Shown: piece by piece, positions 26,644-35,009 of the stretch
Numbering within the stretch: the stretch's first letter is position 1
Layout of the letters: each line of letters begins with the position of its first letter
DNA from: Nibribacter koreensis
Lineage (GTDB): Bacteria; Bacteroidota; Bacteroidia; Cytophagales; Hymenobacteraceae
DNA: 64,000 bases
Direction: 5' to 3'
Assembly: GCF_039541795.1 (NCBI RefSeq)
Contig: NZ_BAABGX010000001.1
Coordinates: forward strand, 186,001-250,000
Notes under the pieces: model-generated
What the model saw: only the letters and a program-made list of their open reading frames with translations
The model's database searches: none
Told to the model about the DNA's origin: nothing
Translations under genes and position numbers: made by a program

Positions 26644-26680
26644 ATTTTTGGCCTGTTTTCTGGAAAACAGCCCAAAAACG
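26644..26680. repeat. Palindromic repeat copy 9
   Basis: TTTTTGGCCTGTTTTC and GAAAACAGCCCAAAAACG with spacer TG; the outer CG is lost on the left. It lies in the divergent gap between the PAS kinase and the small membrane protein. Confidence 0.9.
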
Positions 26681-26728
26681 GGTGGTGAGCTATATTGCTT
26701 AAAAGCTATATAAGCGCTATTTTTATGA

Positions 26729-27100
26729 ATGCATCACCCACGCTTTTTTCCTTTGCTTGTACTGCTTTGCCTGGTTTCTGCCACCGCGCTGGGCAATGAC
26801 GTGGCCCCAGATGAGGCGCCTCCTTCTTTTCTTGAACTTGCTTCTCTATTGGCCTTCGGGGGCGGGATAGCCTTGGTGGGTTTTCTGGTGGAGCGGGCAA
26901 AATTTCTGCAAAACGTTGGCAAAGTCATCAAGGGCATAGGCGTGCTATTAGGAGCCCTGGCGGTCATCTGCCTGGCCTGCATCTTGCTGGATTGGGCCCT
27001 GGCCACCGCAATTACCCTGGCGCTGTACGTAGGCAGTCTGACCCTGGCAGGCTATCTGCTCTATGTTGCCTACCACTGGTTGTTCTCTGCCAAACGCTAA
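26729..27100 (+). CDS. Small membrane protein with signal peptide (123 aa)
   Basis: Not recognised. It starts with a signal-like segment (FFPLLVLLCLVSATALG), then an acidic linker (NDVAPDEAPPS), and three further hydrophobic segments (LASLLAFGGGIALVGFLV, VLLGALAVICLACILLDWAL, ALYVGSLTLAGYLLYVAY). A second ATG lies four bases earlier in another frame. No enzyme motif. It stands alone between two palindromic repeats (copies 9 and 10). Coding is supported by the consistent membrane-protein pattern. Confidence 0.68.
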   Translation: MHHPRFFPLLVLLCLVSATALGNDVAPDEAPPSFLELASLLAFGGGIALVGFLVERAKFLQNVGKVIKGIGVLLGALAVICLACILLDWALATAITLALYVGSLTLAGYLLYVAYHWLFSAKR

Positions 27101-27123
27101 CTGCGCCGCTTTCTCATATCACC

Positions 27124-27162
27124 CGTTTTTGACCTATTTCCCCGAAAACAGCCCAAAAACAG
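27124..27162. repeat. Palindromic repeat copy 10
   Basis: CGTTTTTGACCTATTTCC and CGAAAACAGCCCAAAAACAG; one of the more diverged copies. It lies 24 bases after the small membrane protein. Confidence 0.85.
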
Positions 27163-27292
27163 AGGTTGGCTCTTTTCTTTTCACATGTGTGGTTCGGCCC
27201 GTTGGGTAACGTTTCTAATTCTGCAACGGGCAATAGCGGTACAGGTTAGTAGACGCTACATGGCAGGCAATTACTATTACAGGATACATAAA

Positions 27293-27345
27293 CAGAGGAG
27301 CTACCAACAGATAAACCTATGTATAATCTGTTGGTAGCTCCTCTG
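27293..27345 (-). terminator. Strong stem-loop at the 3' side of the lipoprotein gene
   Basis: Perfect 20-bp stem, CAGAGGAGCTACCAACAGAT with its complement, around a 13-base loop. The T-tract on the minus strand after it is short (tttatg), so termination is likely but less certain than for the other hairpins. It could also act on the plus strand. Confidence 0.7.
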
Positions 27346-27368
27346 CTAAAAGGGATTAAATAAAAAAT

Positions 27369-28727
27369 TTATCTCCCAGAGGCACTGGTATAGTTGATTG
27401 TTTCATCATATATCTGATTGATGGTCATTCTAGCAGATGTAACCACCAGTTGCGCGGCAATGGGCGTCACATCAATTTTTGCAACCCCGGCCAAGACGCG
27501 GGAATTTGATTTGTCATAGAACAAGGCGAAATCTTCGGCCCCCGGCTCAATGACAGACGCGCAGGCCATGGTAACGTCTGTTACGCCTACTGTTATTTGG
27601 TGCTCCCTCATAGAGGTTGCCGGCAGGACATTATATCCACAATCAACAGCACCACCCGTATTTCTAAGGACAGCCCCCAGGCTAATCAACAGTTGGTTTT
27701 GAACCGGAATGTGCTGATAGTAGCTACTGTGTTCACCAATGAAAACAATTCTACCTCCATCTGCCGCAAACTGTTTAAGGGTGTTCACTTCTGGTGTTGT
27801 ATAGTCTAAGATAGGCATAACCAAGAAGATGACCTTCACATTTGCCGGAATACTTGTCAGTGAGCCGGCCGTGGACAGTATGTTTTCAATGGAAAAACCT
27901 TCGGCCGTCATAGTGGCCTTCATGGTAGCCCAGTTAGAGTCATCACATTCATTGCCTGCGTAACAGTAAGAGCCTCTGCCACGATCCATCCATACCACTT
28001 TCCCGTCATTGCGGTCACCAGCGGTGGTAAAATTGACTAAGTTTTGTACCAACCTAACATTATTGGGGTTTTCCATGGCAGTGTTATCAAACATATTGAT
28101 ATCGTTAAACACCACAATATCACGGCCCGGCACTTGTACACCCCCATCGTCTTCTTTTTCAATTCTAAATTTGACTGGCAACGTCTGGCCGGCCACCAAG
28201 GCGGCTAAACCTGGGGCAACCGTCTTGGCCTGAGCGCCTGAGCTAATCATTTTAACGTCAAAGTAGCCCAGCACTTGCTCGCCTAATGTCACACGCACCC
28301 TGTATGTCTGCCCAACGGCAGCCCCCGTAGCCTTGGTGTTCCAATTGACCACATAATGTTCTTCCTCCATATTGACCCGCACTTTTTCAGAGCCGCTGCC
28401 GTCTACCGTAAAGGAGGCGTGTAGGGTGGTGCCGCAGTCTGCCGTAGGGCAAATTTCTACCACCGGCGAAAGGCTTTCATCAAAGGTGCCGCTATAAGAC
28501 GCTTCCTTGACAATAGGAGACAAAAAGTAAAACCCTGCTTGTTGGTTCACCTCACCTGTTTTAACCATGTAAGAATCTGAGCTTGCCTTTAGGCTAGGAC
28601 TTGCCTCCTGGTCCAGATCATCTTGACAGCTGCCAAACGTGAAAATTGTAAATACCATTACCAGGATGGAGGGGGCATACCCTTTAGCGAAACTTTTGAT
28701 CTGCATACTTTTTTTAGTTGTTCTCAT
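27369..28727 (-). CDS. Large lipoprotein with ThuA/GATase-like C-terminal domain, unknown function
   Basis: Lipoprotein signal ending at about Cys34 (TIFTFGSCQDD). The middle part (residues 50-190) is rich in beta strands and looks like an Ig-like or BACON-like domain (AGQTLPVKFRIEKED closing it). From about 200 onward there is a Rossmann-like region: RDIVVFNDINMF, KVVWMDRGRGSYC, KVIFLVMPILDYTTPE and ADGGRIVFIGEHSSYY. This resembles DUF4350/ThuA-type amidotransferase-like domains that lack catalysis. No pathway can be assigned. An internal ATG at 28706 is an alternative start. It is divergent from the copper region with a 750-base gap. Confidence 0.72.
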   Translation of the reverse strand: MRTTKKSMQIKSFAKGYAPSILVMVFTIFTFGSCQDDLDQEASPSLKASSDSYMVKTGEVNQQAGFYFLSPIVKEASYSGTFDESLSPVVEICPTADCGTTLHASFTVDGSGSEKVRVNMEEEHYVVNWNTKATGAAVGQTYRVRVTLGEQVLGYFDVKMISSGAQAKTVAPGLAALVAGQTLPVKFRIEKEDDGGVQVPGRDIVVFNDINMFDNTAMENPNNVRLVQNLVNFTTAGDRNDGKVVWMDRGRGSYCYAGNECDDSNWATMKATMTAEGFSIENILSTAGSLTSIPANVKVIFLVMPILDYTTPEVNTLKQFAADGGRIVFIGEHSSYYQHIPVQNQLLISLGAVLRNTGGAVDCGYNVLPATSMREHQITVGVTDVTMACASVIEPGAEDFALFYDKSNSRVLAGVAKIDVTPIAAQLVVTSARMTINQIYDETINYTSASGR

Positions 28728-29479
28728 AAAAAATTATTGGATTAAGTGTGGCTTTTTTGGAGGGGGGTGTCAGGGTAAATAATAGCAAAAGGACATAGCT
28801 TAGGTGCCAGCTATGTGTAGTTGTGGTGTATAAGCCACAACCAACAAAAGCGCGTATCCCGATCACATAGGCTGCATGCTAAAGAAGTAGCCAAAGGTGC
28901 GTGAGAATAAAGGAAGAAGGGTAGGATGTGTAGGTTGTTGGCATCTGGAGGGGCCCCCAGATCAACGGATAGCGGTAGTCAATAATTGACTACCTATAGT
29001 CAGGTAGTGGTACATAGCAATGCAACCACAAAAGGTACACCATGAAATGACAATCAAAGAGCTATCCAGTGATGAAATAGCCAACAGGTAGTACATGGAA
29101 AACGCAATAAGATAAATAATGTTATAAATATTTTAATTTTTTCTAGATGTAGCCAGTCTAAGTTTTGTTTTAAAATCCTTAATCGGTTGGACTTTAAGAC
29201 AGTTCTATAGGGGGCTGGATAAAGAAGTGCTAGCTTGGGTATGGTGCATGTTAGGTTTTAGTTGTTTGTTGTAGTGACCCACGGCGAGTAAAGGAACGCC
29301 GCTACTGTAGTTCTGCAATTCATAAGCAGGCTAAGGCTGAAGGGATTTTACACATCTTCTTCAAAATTGTATAACAGGTCCGTAACCAAGCTCCTTTACT
29401 TTTGTTACCTTGATACCCGTAGACAGGCAACACTCTGGGCTTATCCACGTTTTGGTACTAAACTCACCTTTCTATTGAC
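28728..29479. other. Long divergent intergenic region with palindrome cluster
   Basis: About 750 bases with no convincing gene on either strand. The notable content is a palindrome and repeated GGTAGT half-sites (28974-29010 and near 29085), listed separately. A sequence matching the Bacteroidota -7 element (TACTTTTG, 29397-29404) lies about 75 bases before the HYC_CC_PP start, but no well-spaced -33 TTG was found. Confidence 0.4.
28974..28994. promoter_or_regulatory. Perfect dyad, candidate operator
   Basis: GGTAGTCAAT, A, ATTGACTACC: ten-base arms around one base. It is followed at 28990-29007 by CTACCT-N6-AGGTAG, and a further AGGTAGT occurs near 29085, so the half-site GGTAGT recurs. It lies between a lipoprotein gene and the start of the copper region. 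Confidence 0.45.
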
Positions 29480-29881
29480 ATGAAGGCTTTGCAAGCACTT
29501 GTACACTACTCCTTACTGGTTGCCATCCTGTTGGCGTCCATGGGGTTTAAAGTAGCAGTGACGCAATGCGCCGGAAAGGGTGAGACCTCCATCGGTTTCT
29601 TCTCAGAGCCAGGCTGTTGCTGCAAAAAAGCCGCCAAGGAACCCATGAAGGAGTGCGGTGACATGTCCTGCGTCATGCAACGAAGCGTGGCCCTGCAAAG
29701 CACCTTCGGGTCTTCTAGTAGACAAGTAGCCAAAGCGGTGAAAGTGCAGGAACAAATTGCCTCCACTGACTATACCTATAGCATCCGTCTGGTGGTTTTA
29801 CAAGCACTTCCAGTGGTCATCTTGCCGCCGCCCATCACGGGGCGTGACCTTAGTATTCTGCATCAAACCTTTCTACTGTAA
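29480..29881 (+). CDS. HYC_CC_PP-family protein
   Basis: Small Bacteroidota-specific family often found near heavy-metal efflux genes. The 133 residues carry an N-terminal hydrophobic segment (YSLLVAILLASMGFKVAV), the pattern QCAGKGETSIGFF, then PGCCCKKAAKE and KECGDMSCVM, giving six cysteines, and a proline-rich end (VVILPPPITG). The cysteine arrangement suggests metal binding at the cell surface or in the periplasm. It precedes the metal-binding lipoprotein and CusA genes on the same strand. Exact function is unknown in the family. Confidence 0.82.
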   Translation: MKALQALVHYSLLVAILLASMGFKVAVTQCAGKGETSIGFFSEPGCCCKKAAKEPMKECGDMSCVMQRSVALQSTFGSSSRQVAKAVKVQEQIASTDYTYSIRLVVLQALPVVILPPPITGRDLSILHQTFLL

Positions 29882-30188
29882 TTTCTTTCCATCCCGGGCG
29901 TAGCCTTGTCTTTTCTGGCCAAGGATGCCGCCTTGTTGTGCCTGTGGCTTTTGCCGCTTCAGGGCGCTTCGTTTCCTATTAAACTTCTGTAAATACCAAT
30001 TTGCGGGTCCGTTTTAAAGGCAAACCATCGCTTCAGGCCATCTTCCTTTTTTCTTCTTTTCATGCGCATATGCCACAAACCAAAAGGTTTTGGGCTGAGG
30101 CATGTCTCCAATTTATGGACTTGCCTGGACAGTTTTGTTTAGCGTGCGTCCAGCTGATTTTATCTGTTTCACTTAAATCACTTTGAAT
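29882..30188. other. Intergenic region within the metal-resistance group
   Basis: About 300 bases, no convincing gene; a 61-codon open frame here has no RBS and an unlikely composition. No clear terminator or promoter was seen. Confidence 0.35.
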
Positions 30189-30476
30189 ATGAAAACTCTA
30201 AAAGTAACCTTGGTTATGGCCTTCTTTGGCCTAACTGTATTCTCTGCCTGCAACAACTCTGGCACAGAGCAAAAGACCACTGAAGCCACCACTACTACCA
30301 CTACAGAAACACAAATGGCGGGCGTAACCTATACCTGTCCCATGCACCCAGAAGTGGTGAGCGACGTGAAAGGTAAGTGCCCTAAGTGCGGCATGTTCCT
30401 GGAAGAAGTGAAGCCCGGCCAGAAGCTGGACTCAGCCGCCGCTGCCCAACAGCACCACGATGACGACCAACACTAA
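30189..30476 (+). CDS. Heavy-metal-binding-domain lipoprotein (95 aa)
   Basis: A short lipoprotein: signal MKTLKVTLVMAFFGLTVFSAC with lipid cysteine at the end, a Thr-rich linker (TTEATTTTTTETQM), and one HMBD module with TYTCPMHPEVVSDVKGKCPKCGM, quoted as YTCPMHPEV and CPKCGM. The tail is His/Asp-rich (QQHHDDDQH) and could bind metal too. The start is ATG 30189; an in-frame TTG six bases earlier is less likely. The same module occurs once and twice in the two downstream CusB-like adaptors, suggesting that it hands copper or silver to the efflux pump. Confidence 0.88.
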   Translation: MKTLKVTLVMAFFGLTVFSACNNSGTEQKTTEATTTTTTETQMAGVTYTCPMHPEVVSDVKGKCPKCGMFLEEVKPGQKLDSAAAAQQHHDDDQH

Positions 30477-30532
30477 ATTCTACGCTCGCCGCCAGGGCAT
30501 TAGTTCTGGCGGCGGGCTACCAAGACCCAAGT

Positions 30533-30570
30533 CGTTTTTGGCCTGATTTCCAGAAAACAGGCCGAAAACG
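30533..30570. repeat. Palindromic repeat copy 11
   Basis: CGTTTTTGGCCTGATTTC and GAAAACAGGCCGAAAACG, between the metal-binding lipoprotein and cusA. Confidence 0.92.
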
Positions 30571-30603
30571 CAAACCCTATGATGCCATAAACACACGCAT
30601 TTT

Positions 30604-31887
30604 ATGATTGGCAAACTCATATCTTTTTCGCTCCGTAACCGGATGATTGTCCTGCTCATTGCGGCGGGCATGTTTGGCTGGGGCTTGTATTCTGTCACTA
30701 CCAGCAAGGTAGACGCCATTCCAGATTTGTCTGAAAACCAGGTCATCGTGTTCACAGAATGGATGGGCCGCAGTCCGCAGATCATAGAGGACCAGGTCAC
30801 CTACCCGCTGGTGACCAACCTGCAGGGTATGCCGAAAGTCAAGTATGTGCGGGGCGTGTCCATGTTCGGGATGAGTTTCATCTACATCATCTTTGATGAC
30901 CAGACAGACATTTACTGGGCCCGCGCCCGGGTGCTGGAACGCCTAAACTACGCCAACCGCCTCTTACCCGAAGGCGCCATTCCCACCCTGGGCCCTGACG
31001 GGACCGGCGTGGGTCACATTCTCTGGTACACCTTAGACGCGCAAGGCATGGACCTGGGCGAACAGCGGGCGGTGCAGGATTGGTACGTCAAGTTTGCTTT
31101 GCAGAACGTGCCCGGCGTAAGTGAGATTGCTTCTTTTGGCGGTTTCCAGAAACAGTACCAGATCACTATTGACCCTAACAAGCTCACCTATTTTAACCTG
31201 TCTGTGCCGCAGGTGATGGCCGCCGTGCGGGCCAATAACAATGAGAGCGGCGGGCGCAAGTTTGAGATGAGTGACATTGGCTACATCATCAAAACCACCG
31301 GCTATTTGCAGTCCCTGGAAGAGATAGAGAGCATCCCCATTGTGACCCAGAACACCATACCGGTGAGCGTGCGGGACATAGCCACCGTTCAGATGACCGG
31401 CGAAAGCCGCCTGGGCATTTTTGACCTGAACGGCGAGGGCGAGGCCGTGGGCGGCATTGTAGTCATGCGCTACGGCGAGAACGCCGAGGAAGTGATCAGG
31501 AACGTGAAAACCAAGATGGAAGAAGTAGCCAAAGGTCTTCCCAAAGGCGTCAAGTTCAACATTGTCTATGACCGCAGTGGCCTCATTAACGAATCGGTCA
31601 ATTCGGTGAAGACCACGCTCATAGAAGAGATGCTGGTGGCTTCTGCCATTGTGTTTCTCTTTCTCTTTCACTGGCGCAGTGCCCTCATCATCATCATTCA
31701 ATTGCCGCTTTCCATTGCCATCGGGTTTATATTATTGAACGCCTTTGGCATTACCTCCAACATTATGTCCCTGACCGGTATTGCCCTGTCGGTGGGGGTG
31801 ATTGTAGATGACGCTATTGTGATGGTAGAGAACGCGTACCGCCACCTGGCAGATGCCCAATTAGAAGAAGAACGCCATGGAGAATAA
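30604..31887 (+). CDS. cusA: CusA/HME-type RND efflux pump, N-terminal part (frame broken)
   Basis: N-terminal 427 residues of an inner-membrane RND metal pump: TM1 (MIVLLIAAGMFGWGLYSV), the PDLSENQVIVFTEW start of the porter domain, then TM2-TM4 ending in the proton-relay motif GVIVDDAIVMVENAYRHL. Translation stops at TAA 31885-31887, just after QLEEERHGE. The rest of the pump is encoded in the next frame, which starts at an ATG 11 bases before this stop. The break falls in the cytoplasmic loop between TM4 and TM5. A frameshift mutation, a sequencing error, or a functional two-chain pump are all possible. Confidence 0.85.
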   Translation: MIGKLISFSLRNRMIVLLIAAGMFGWGLYSVTTSKVDAIPDLSENQVIVFTEWMGRSPQIIEDQVTYPLVTNLQGMPKVKYVRGVSMFGMSFIYIIFDDQTDIYWARARVLERLNYANRLLPEGAIPTLGPDGTGVGHILWYTLDAQGMDLGEQRAVQDWYVKFALQNVPGVSEIASFGGFQKQYQITIDPNKLTYFNLSVPQVMAAVRANNNESGGRKFEMSDIGYIIKTTGYLQSLEEIESIPIVTQNTIPVSVRDIATVQMTGESRLGIFDLNGEGEAVGGIVVMRYGENAEEVIRNVKTKMEEVAKGLPKGVKFNIVYDRSGLINESVNSVKTTLIEEMLVASAIVFLFLFHWRSALIIIIQLPLSIAIGFILLNAFGITSNIMSLTGIALSVGVIVDDAIVMVENAYRHLADAQLEEERHGE

Positions 31888-33769
31888 GAAACGACTGTCC
31901 ATCATAGAGAAAGCCTCTAAGCAGGTGGGCCCCAGCGTGTTCTGGAGTACCATCATCATCATCACCTCGTTCTTGCCGGTGTTTCTCTTGACCGGGCAGG
32001 AGGGACGCTTGTTTAGTCCGCTGGCCTGGACCAAAACGTTCATCTTGCTGGTAGACGCAGTGGTGGCCATTACCGTGACTCCGGTGCTGTTGTCCTTGCT
32101 GCTCAAAGGCAAGTTCAAACAGGAGAGCGCTAACCCCATCAACCGCTTTCTGGAGCGCGTGTATTCACCCATCCTGCGCTGGTGTCTGAACTGGCGCAAG
32201 ACCACCATTGGCATTAACCTTCTGGCCCTGGCGGTGAGTATTCCTATGCTGTTGAGTCTGGGGTCTGAGTTTATGCCTCCCCTGGATGAAAGCTCCATCC
32301 TGTTCATGCCCGTGACCTTGCCAGATATTTCTAACGCAGAGGCCAAGCGCATTCTGCAGGTGCAGGACAAGATCATCAAGTCCACGCCAGAGGTGGAGCA
32401 AGTGCTGGGCAAAGCCGGAAGGGCCAGCACGGCAACGGACAATTCGCCTATCAGTATGATAGAAACCATCATCCAGCTCAAGCCGCAGTCCCAGTGGCGC
32501 GAAGGCATGACCAAGGCCAAGATCATTGCTGAGCTGGACCAGAAACTTCAAATCCCTGGGGTCATCAACGGCTGGACGCAACCCATCATCAACCGCATTA
32601 ACATGCTGGCCACGGGCATCAGGACGGACGTGGGCGTGAAGGTGTACGGGCAGAGCCTGGACTCTATTGCAGTGGTGTCTGAGCGGGTACGTAATGCCTT
32701 GCAAGAGGTGGATGGCGTGAAAGACTTGTACATTGAGCCGGTGACCGGTGGCCGTTACTTGGAGATTCAGACGCGGCGCGAGGACCTGGGGCGTTATGGC
32801 TTGTCTGTCAATGACGTGAACAGCGTAGTAGAGTCTGCCTTGGGCGGGGCCACCATTGGCACTACCATTGAAGGGCGGCAACGCTTCTCCATTAACGTGC
32901 GCCTGGCACAGGAATACCGCAATAGCCTGGATCGCATTCGGCGCATTCCCATTCAATCCAGTACCTCTGGAACGGTGCCGCTTTCTGCTGTGGCCAACGT
33001 GGCCTTTGTGGATGGTCCGCCCATGATCACCTCAGAGAATGCCCAGTTGCGGGGAGCGGTCCTGTTCAATGTGCGCGACCGTGATTTAGGAAGTACCGTG
33101 CAGGAAGCCATCAAGACCATCAACCAGGAGGTGACGGGCATCCCAGACGGCTATCACCTGGAATGGAGCGGCCAGTGGGAAAATCAGATCAGAGCGAATA
33201 AGACGCTTAAGATTATCCTTCCGCTGGTAGTGCTCATCATCTTCTTGATTCTGTACTTCTCCTTCCATTCTTTCAAAGAGGCCTTGCTGAACCTGGTCAC
33301 CATTCCATTCGCCTTGGTGGGCGGGGTCTTCATTGTGTACTTCTATGGCATCAACTTATCTGTAGCGGTGGCGGTGGGCTTCATTGCGTTGTTTGGGATG
33401 GCGGTTGAGACCGGCATGCTCATGGTGGTGTACCTGAATGAAGCCATGAATGAACTGGTGGCTAAGAAAGGAAACTCCAGCCAGACCATTACCAAGCAAG
33501 ACCTGCGGGAATACGTCTTTAAGGGAGCGGCCAAACGCCTGCGGCCCAAGATCATGACGGTGTCCGTATCGCTCTTCGGTTTGATTCCCATTCTATGGGC
33601 AACTGGGGTTGGTACCGATGTGATGTTGCCCATTGTCCTGCCGCTCATTGGTGGTGTGTTTACATCTTCCATTCACATCTTGCTGGTAACTCCGGTGGTG
33701 TTTGAGATGACCAAGGAATATGAACTCAAGAAACACGGCAAACTAGAGGTTTATGATGTCAAGCATTAG
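31877..33769 (+). CDS. cusA: CusA/HME-type RND efflux pump, C-terminal part (frame broken)
   Basis: C-terminal 630 residues of the same pump in the +1 frame. It begins MENKKRLSIIEKASKQVGPS, the normal continuation of the CusA loop before TM5. It contains GSEFMPPLDESSILFMPVT, NRINMLATGIRTDVGVKV (a heavy-metal-efflux signature), the second porter repeat and TM7-TM12 with GMAVETGMLMVVYLNEA. The two parts together give about 1,050 residues, the usual CusA length. A purine-rich stretch (gaagaagaa) sits before the ATG and could serve as an RBS. It overlaps the CusC gene by 17 bases. Confidence 0.85.
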   Translation: MENKKRLSIIEKASKQVGPSVFWSTIIIITSFLPVFLLTGQEGRLFSPLAWTKTFILLVDAVVAITVTPVLLSLLLKGKFKQESANPINRFLERVYSPILRWCLNWRKTTIGINLLALAVSIPMLLSLGSEFMPPLDESSILFMPVTLPDISNAEAKRILQVQDKIIKSTPEVEQVLGKAGRASTATDNSPISMIETIIQLKPQSQWREGMTKAKIIAELDQKLQIPGVINGWTQPIINRINMLATGIRTDVGVKVYGQSLDSIAVVSERVRNALQEVDGVKDLYIEPVTGGRYLEIQTRREDLGRYGLSVNDVNSVVESALGGATIGTTIEGRQRFSINVRLAQEYRNSLDRIRRIPIQSSTSGTVPLSAVANVAFVDGPPMITSENAQLRGAVLFNVRDRDLGSTVQEAIKTINQEVTGIPDGYHLEWSGQWENQIRANKTLKIILPLVVLIIFLILYFSFHSFKEALLNLVTIPFALVGGVFIVYFYGINLSVAVAVGFIALFGMAVETGMLMVVYLNEAMNELVAKKGNSSQTITKQDLREYVFKGAAKRLRPKIMTVSVSLFGLIPILWATGVGTDVMLPIVLPLIGGVFTSSIHILLVTPVVFEMTKEYELKKHGKLEVYDVKH

Positions 33770-35009
33770 ATTTTATTTGGGTGCCTTGTTGGTTTTGCTG
33801 AGCGTGTCTGCCCTGGCTCAAACCCAGGTGCTCTCCCTGGACACGGTCCTTACCCGAATTGCCCAGAACAACGGCATGCTACAGGAGATTACGTTTAGGG
33901 CGAAGGCGCAAAATGCCATGGCCAAGGGAGCCAGAAGCCAGATGGCACCCATGGTGGGTGCTGGGGTCTTTATGTACCCGTACCCGGGGCAGAAGATGAT
34001 GGAAGGCGAGGGCGAAGATGACGCCATGTACATGTTGTCCGTGGAGCAGGACATTACCAACCCCGCCAAATTGAAAGCCCGCGAAGAATACCAGCTGTCC
34101 AGAGCCGCCATTGAGGAGGCAGGCCGTGACAGGACTTTTAATGAACTGAGGGCGCAGGCCAAAACCGCCTATTACCAGTGGGTGGTATTGGAGAAGAAGA
34201 AGGCGGTACTAGCCGAGAGTCAGCGCATCATGCAGTTCATGCTCAAGCTGGGCAAGGTGCGCTACCCGTACAACCAAAGCTCACTAGGCAGCATCTACAA
34301 AGCCGAAGGCCGGGTAGGCGAGGTGGAGAACATGCTCACCATGACCAACAGTGAGATTGAGATGAAGAACATCCAGTTGAACATGCTCATGAACCTACCA
34401 CCAGAAAATAGATTCAAGGTGGACACCACTGCACAGGCGCCTGAGCTCATTCTACTCCCAGACACCGCCTCCCTGAGCGCCACCCGCAGTGACGTGCGCC
34501 AGATAGACCGCACCATTCAATCCATGCAACTAAACCGGCGCCTGGAAGACCTGCAACGCAAACCAGATTTTGCCATTCGGTTTGACAACATGATGCCACG
34601 GGATAAGATGATGCCTCGGTCTTTCACGCTCATGGGCATGGTGTCTATTCCTATTGCGCCCTGGTCTTCTAAAATGTACAAGGCCAATGCCACCGCTCTT
34701 AACCTAGAAATACAAGGTATGCAGAAGGGCAGGGAGGCCCTCTTGAATGAGGCCCAGAACATGGTGGCCAGCATGGCCCTTGAACTACAGGCCAAGCAGA
34801 CGCAGGTGCAGAATTATGAGAAGAAGATCATCCCGGCCCTGCGTCGCAACTATGAAACCACGCTCTTGAGTTATGAGCAGAACACGGGCCAGCTACCCCT
34901 GGTGATAGACGCCTGGGAAGCCCTTAACATGGCCCAGATGGAATACCTCAACAACCTAGAGCAACTCTACCTAATTGGTGTGAACTATGAAAAAGAACTG
35001 GAAAAATAG
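33753..35009 (+). CDS. cusC: TolC-family outer-membrane channel (CusC-like)
   Basis: Outer-membrane partner of the metal efflux pump, 418 residues. A signal peptide ends near LSVSALAQ. The rest is mainly long coiled-coil helices typical of TolC (for example LKAREEYQLSRAAIEEAGRD and NEAQNMVASMALELQAKQTQ), repeated in two halves. Two starts (33753 and 33756) are possible. It overlaps the pump gene upstream and the adaptor gene downstream by 17 and 23 bases, so the operon is tightly coupled. The substrate is inferred from its neighbours. Confidence 0.87.
   Translation: MMSSIRFYLGALLVLLSVSALAQTQVLSLDTVLTRIAQNNGMLQEITFRAKAQNAMAKGARSQMAPMVGAGVFMYPYPGQKMMEGEGEDDAMYMLSVEQDITNPAKLKAREEYQLSRAAIEEAGRDRTFNELRAQAKTAYYQWVVLEKKKAVLAESQRIMQFMLKLGKVRYPYNQSSLGSIYKAEGRVGEVENMLTMTNSEIEMKNIQLNMLMNLPPENRFKVDTTAQAPELILLPDTASLSATRSDVRQIDRTIQSMQLNRRLEDLQRKPDFAIRFDNMMPRDKMMPRSFTLMGMVSIPIAPWSSKMYKANATALNLEIQGMQKGREALLNEAQNMVASMALELQAKQTQVQNYEKKIIPALRRNYETTLLSYEQNTGQLPLVIDAWEALNMAQMEYLNNLEQLYLIGVNYEKELEK

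Noticed and set aside
30001..30186. 61-codon open frame upstream of the metal-binding lipoprotein
   Set aside because: No RBS, odd composition (HMPQTKRFW...), and it lies in a spacer.
31850..31890. Programmed frameshift in cusA
   Set aside because: No recognised slippery sequence is seen at the overlap. It is kept only as a split or broken gene.
32165..32956. Long antisense frame in cusA
   Set aside because: Shadow of the pump gene; no RBS or conserved pattern.
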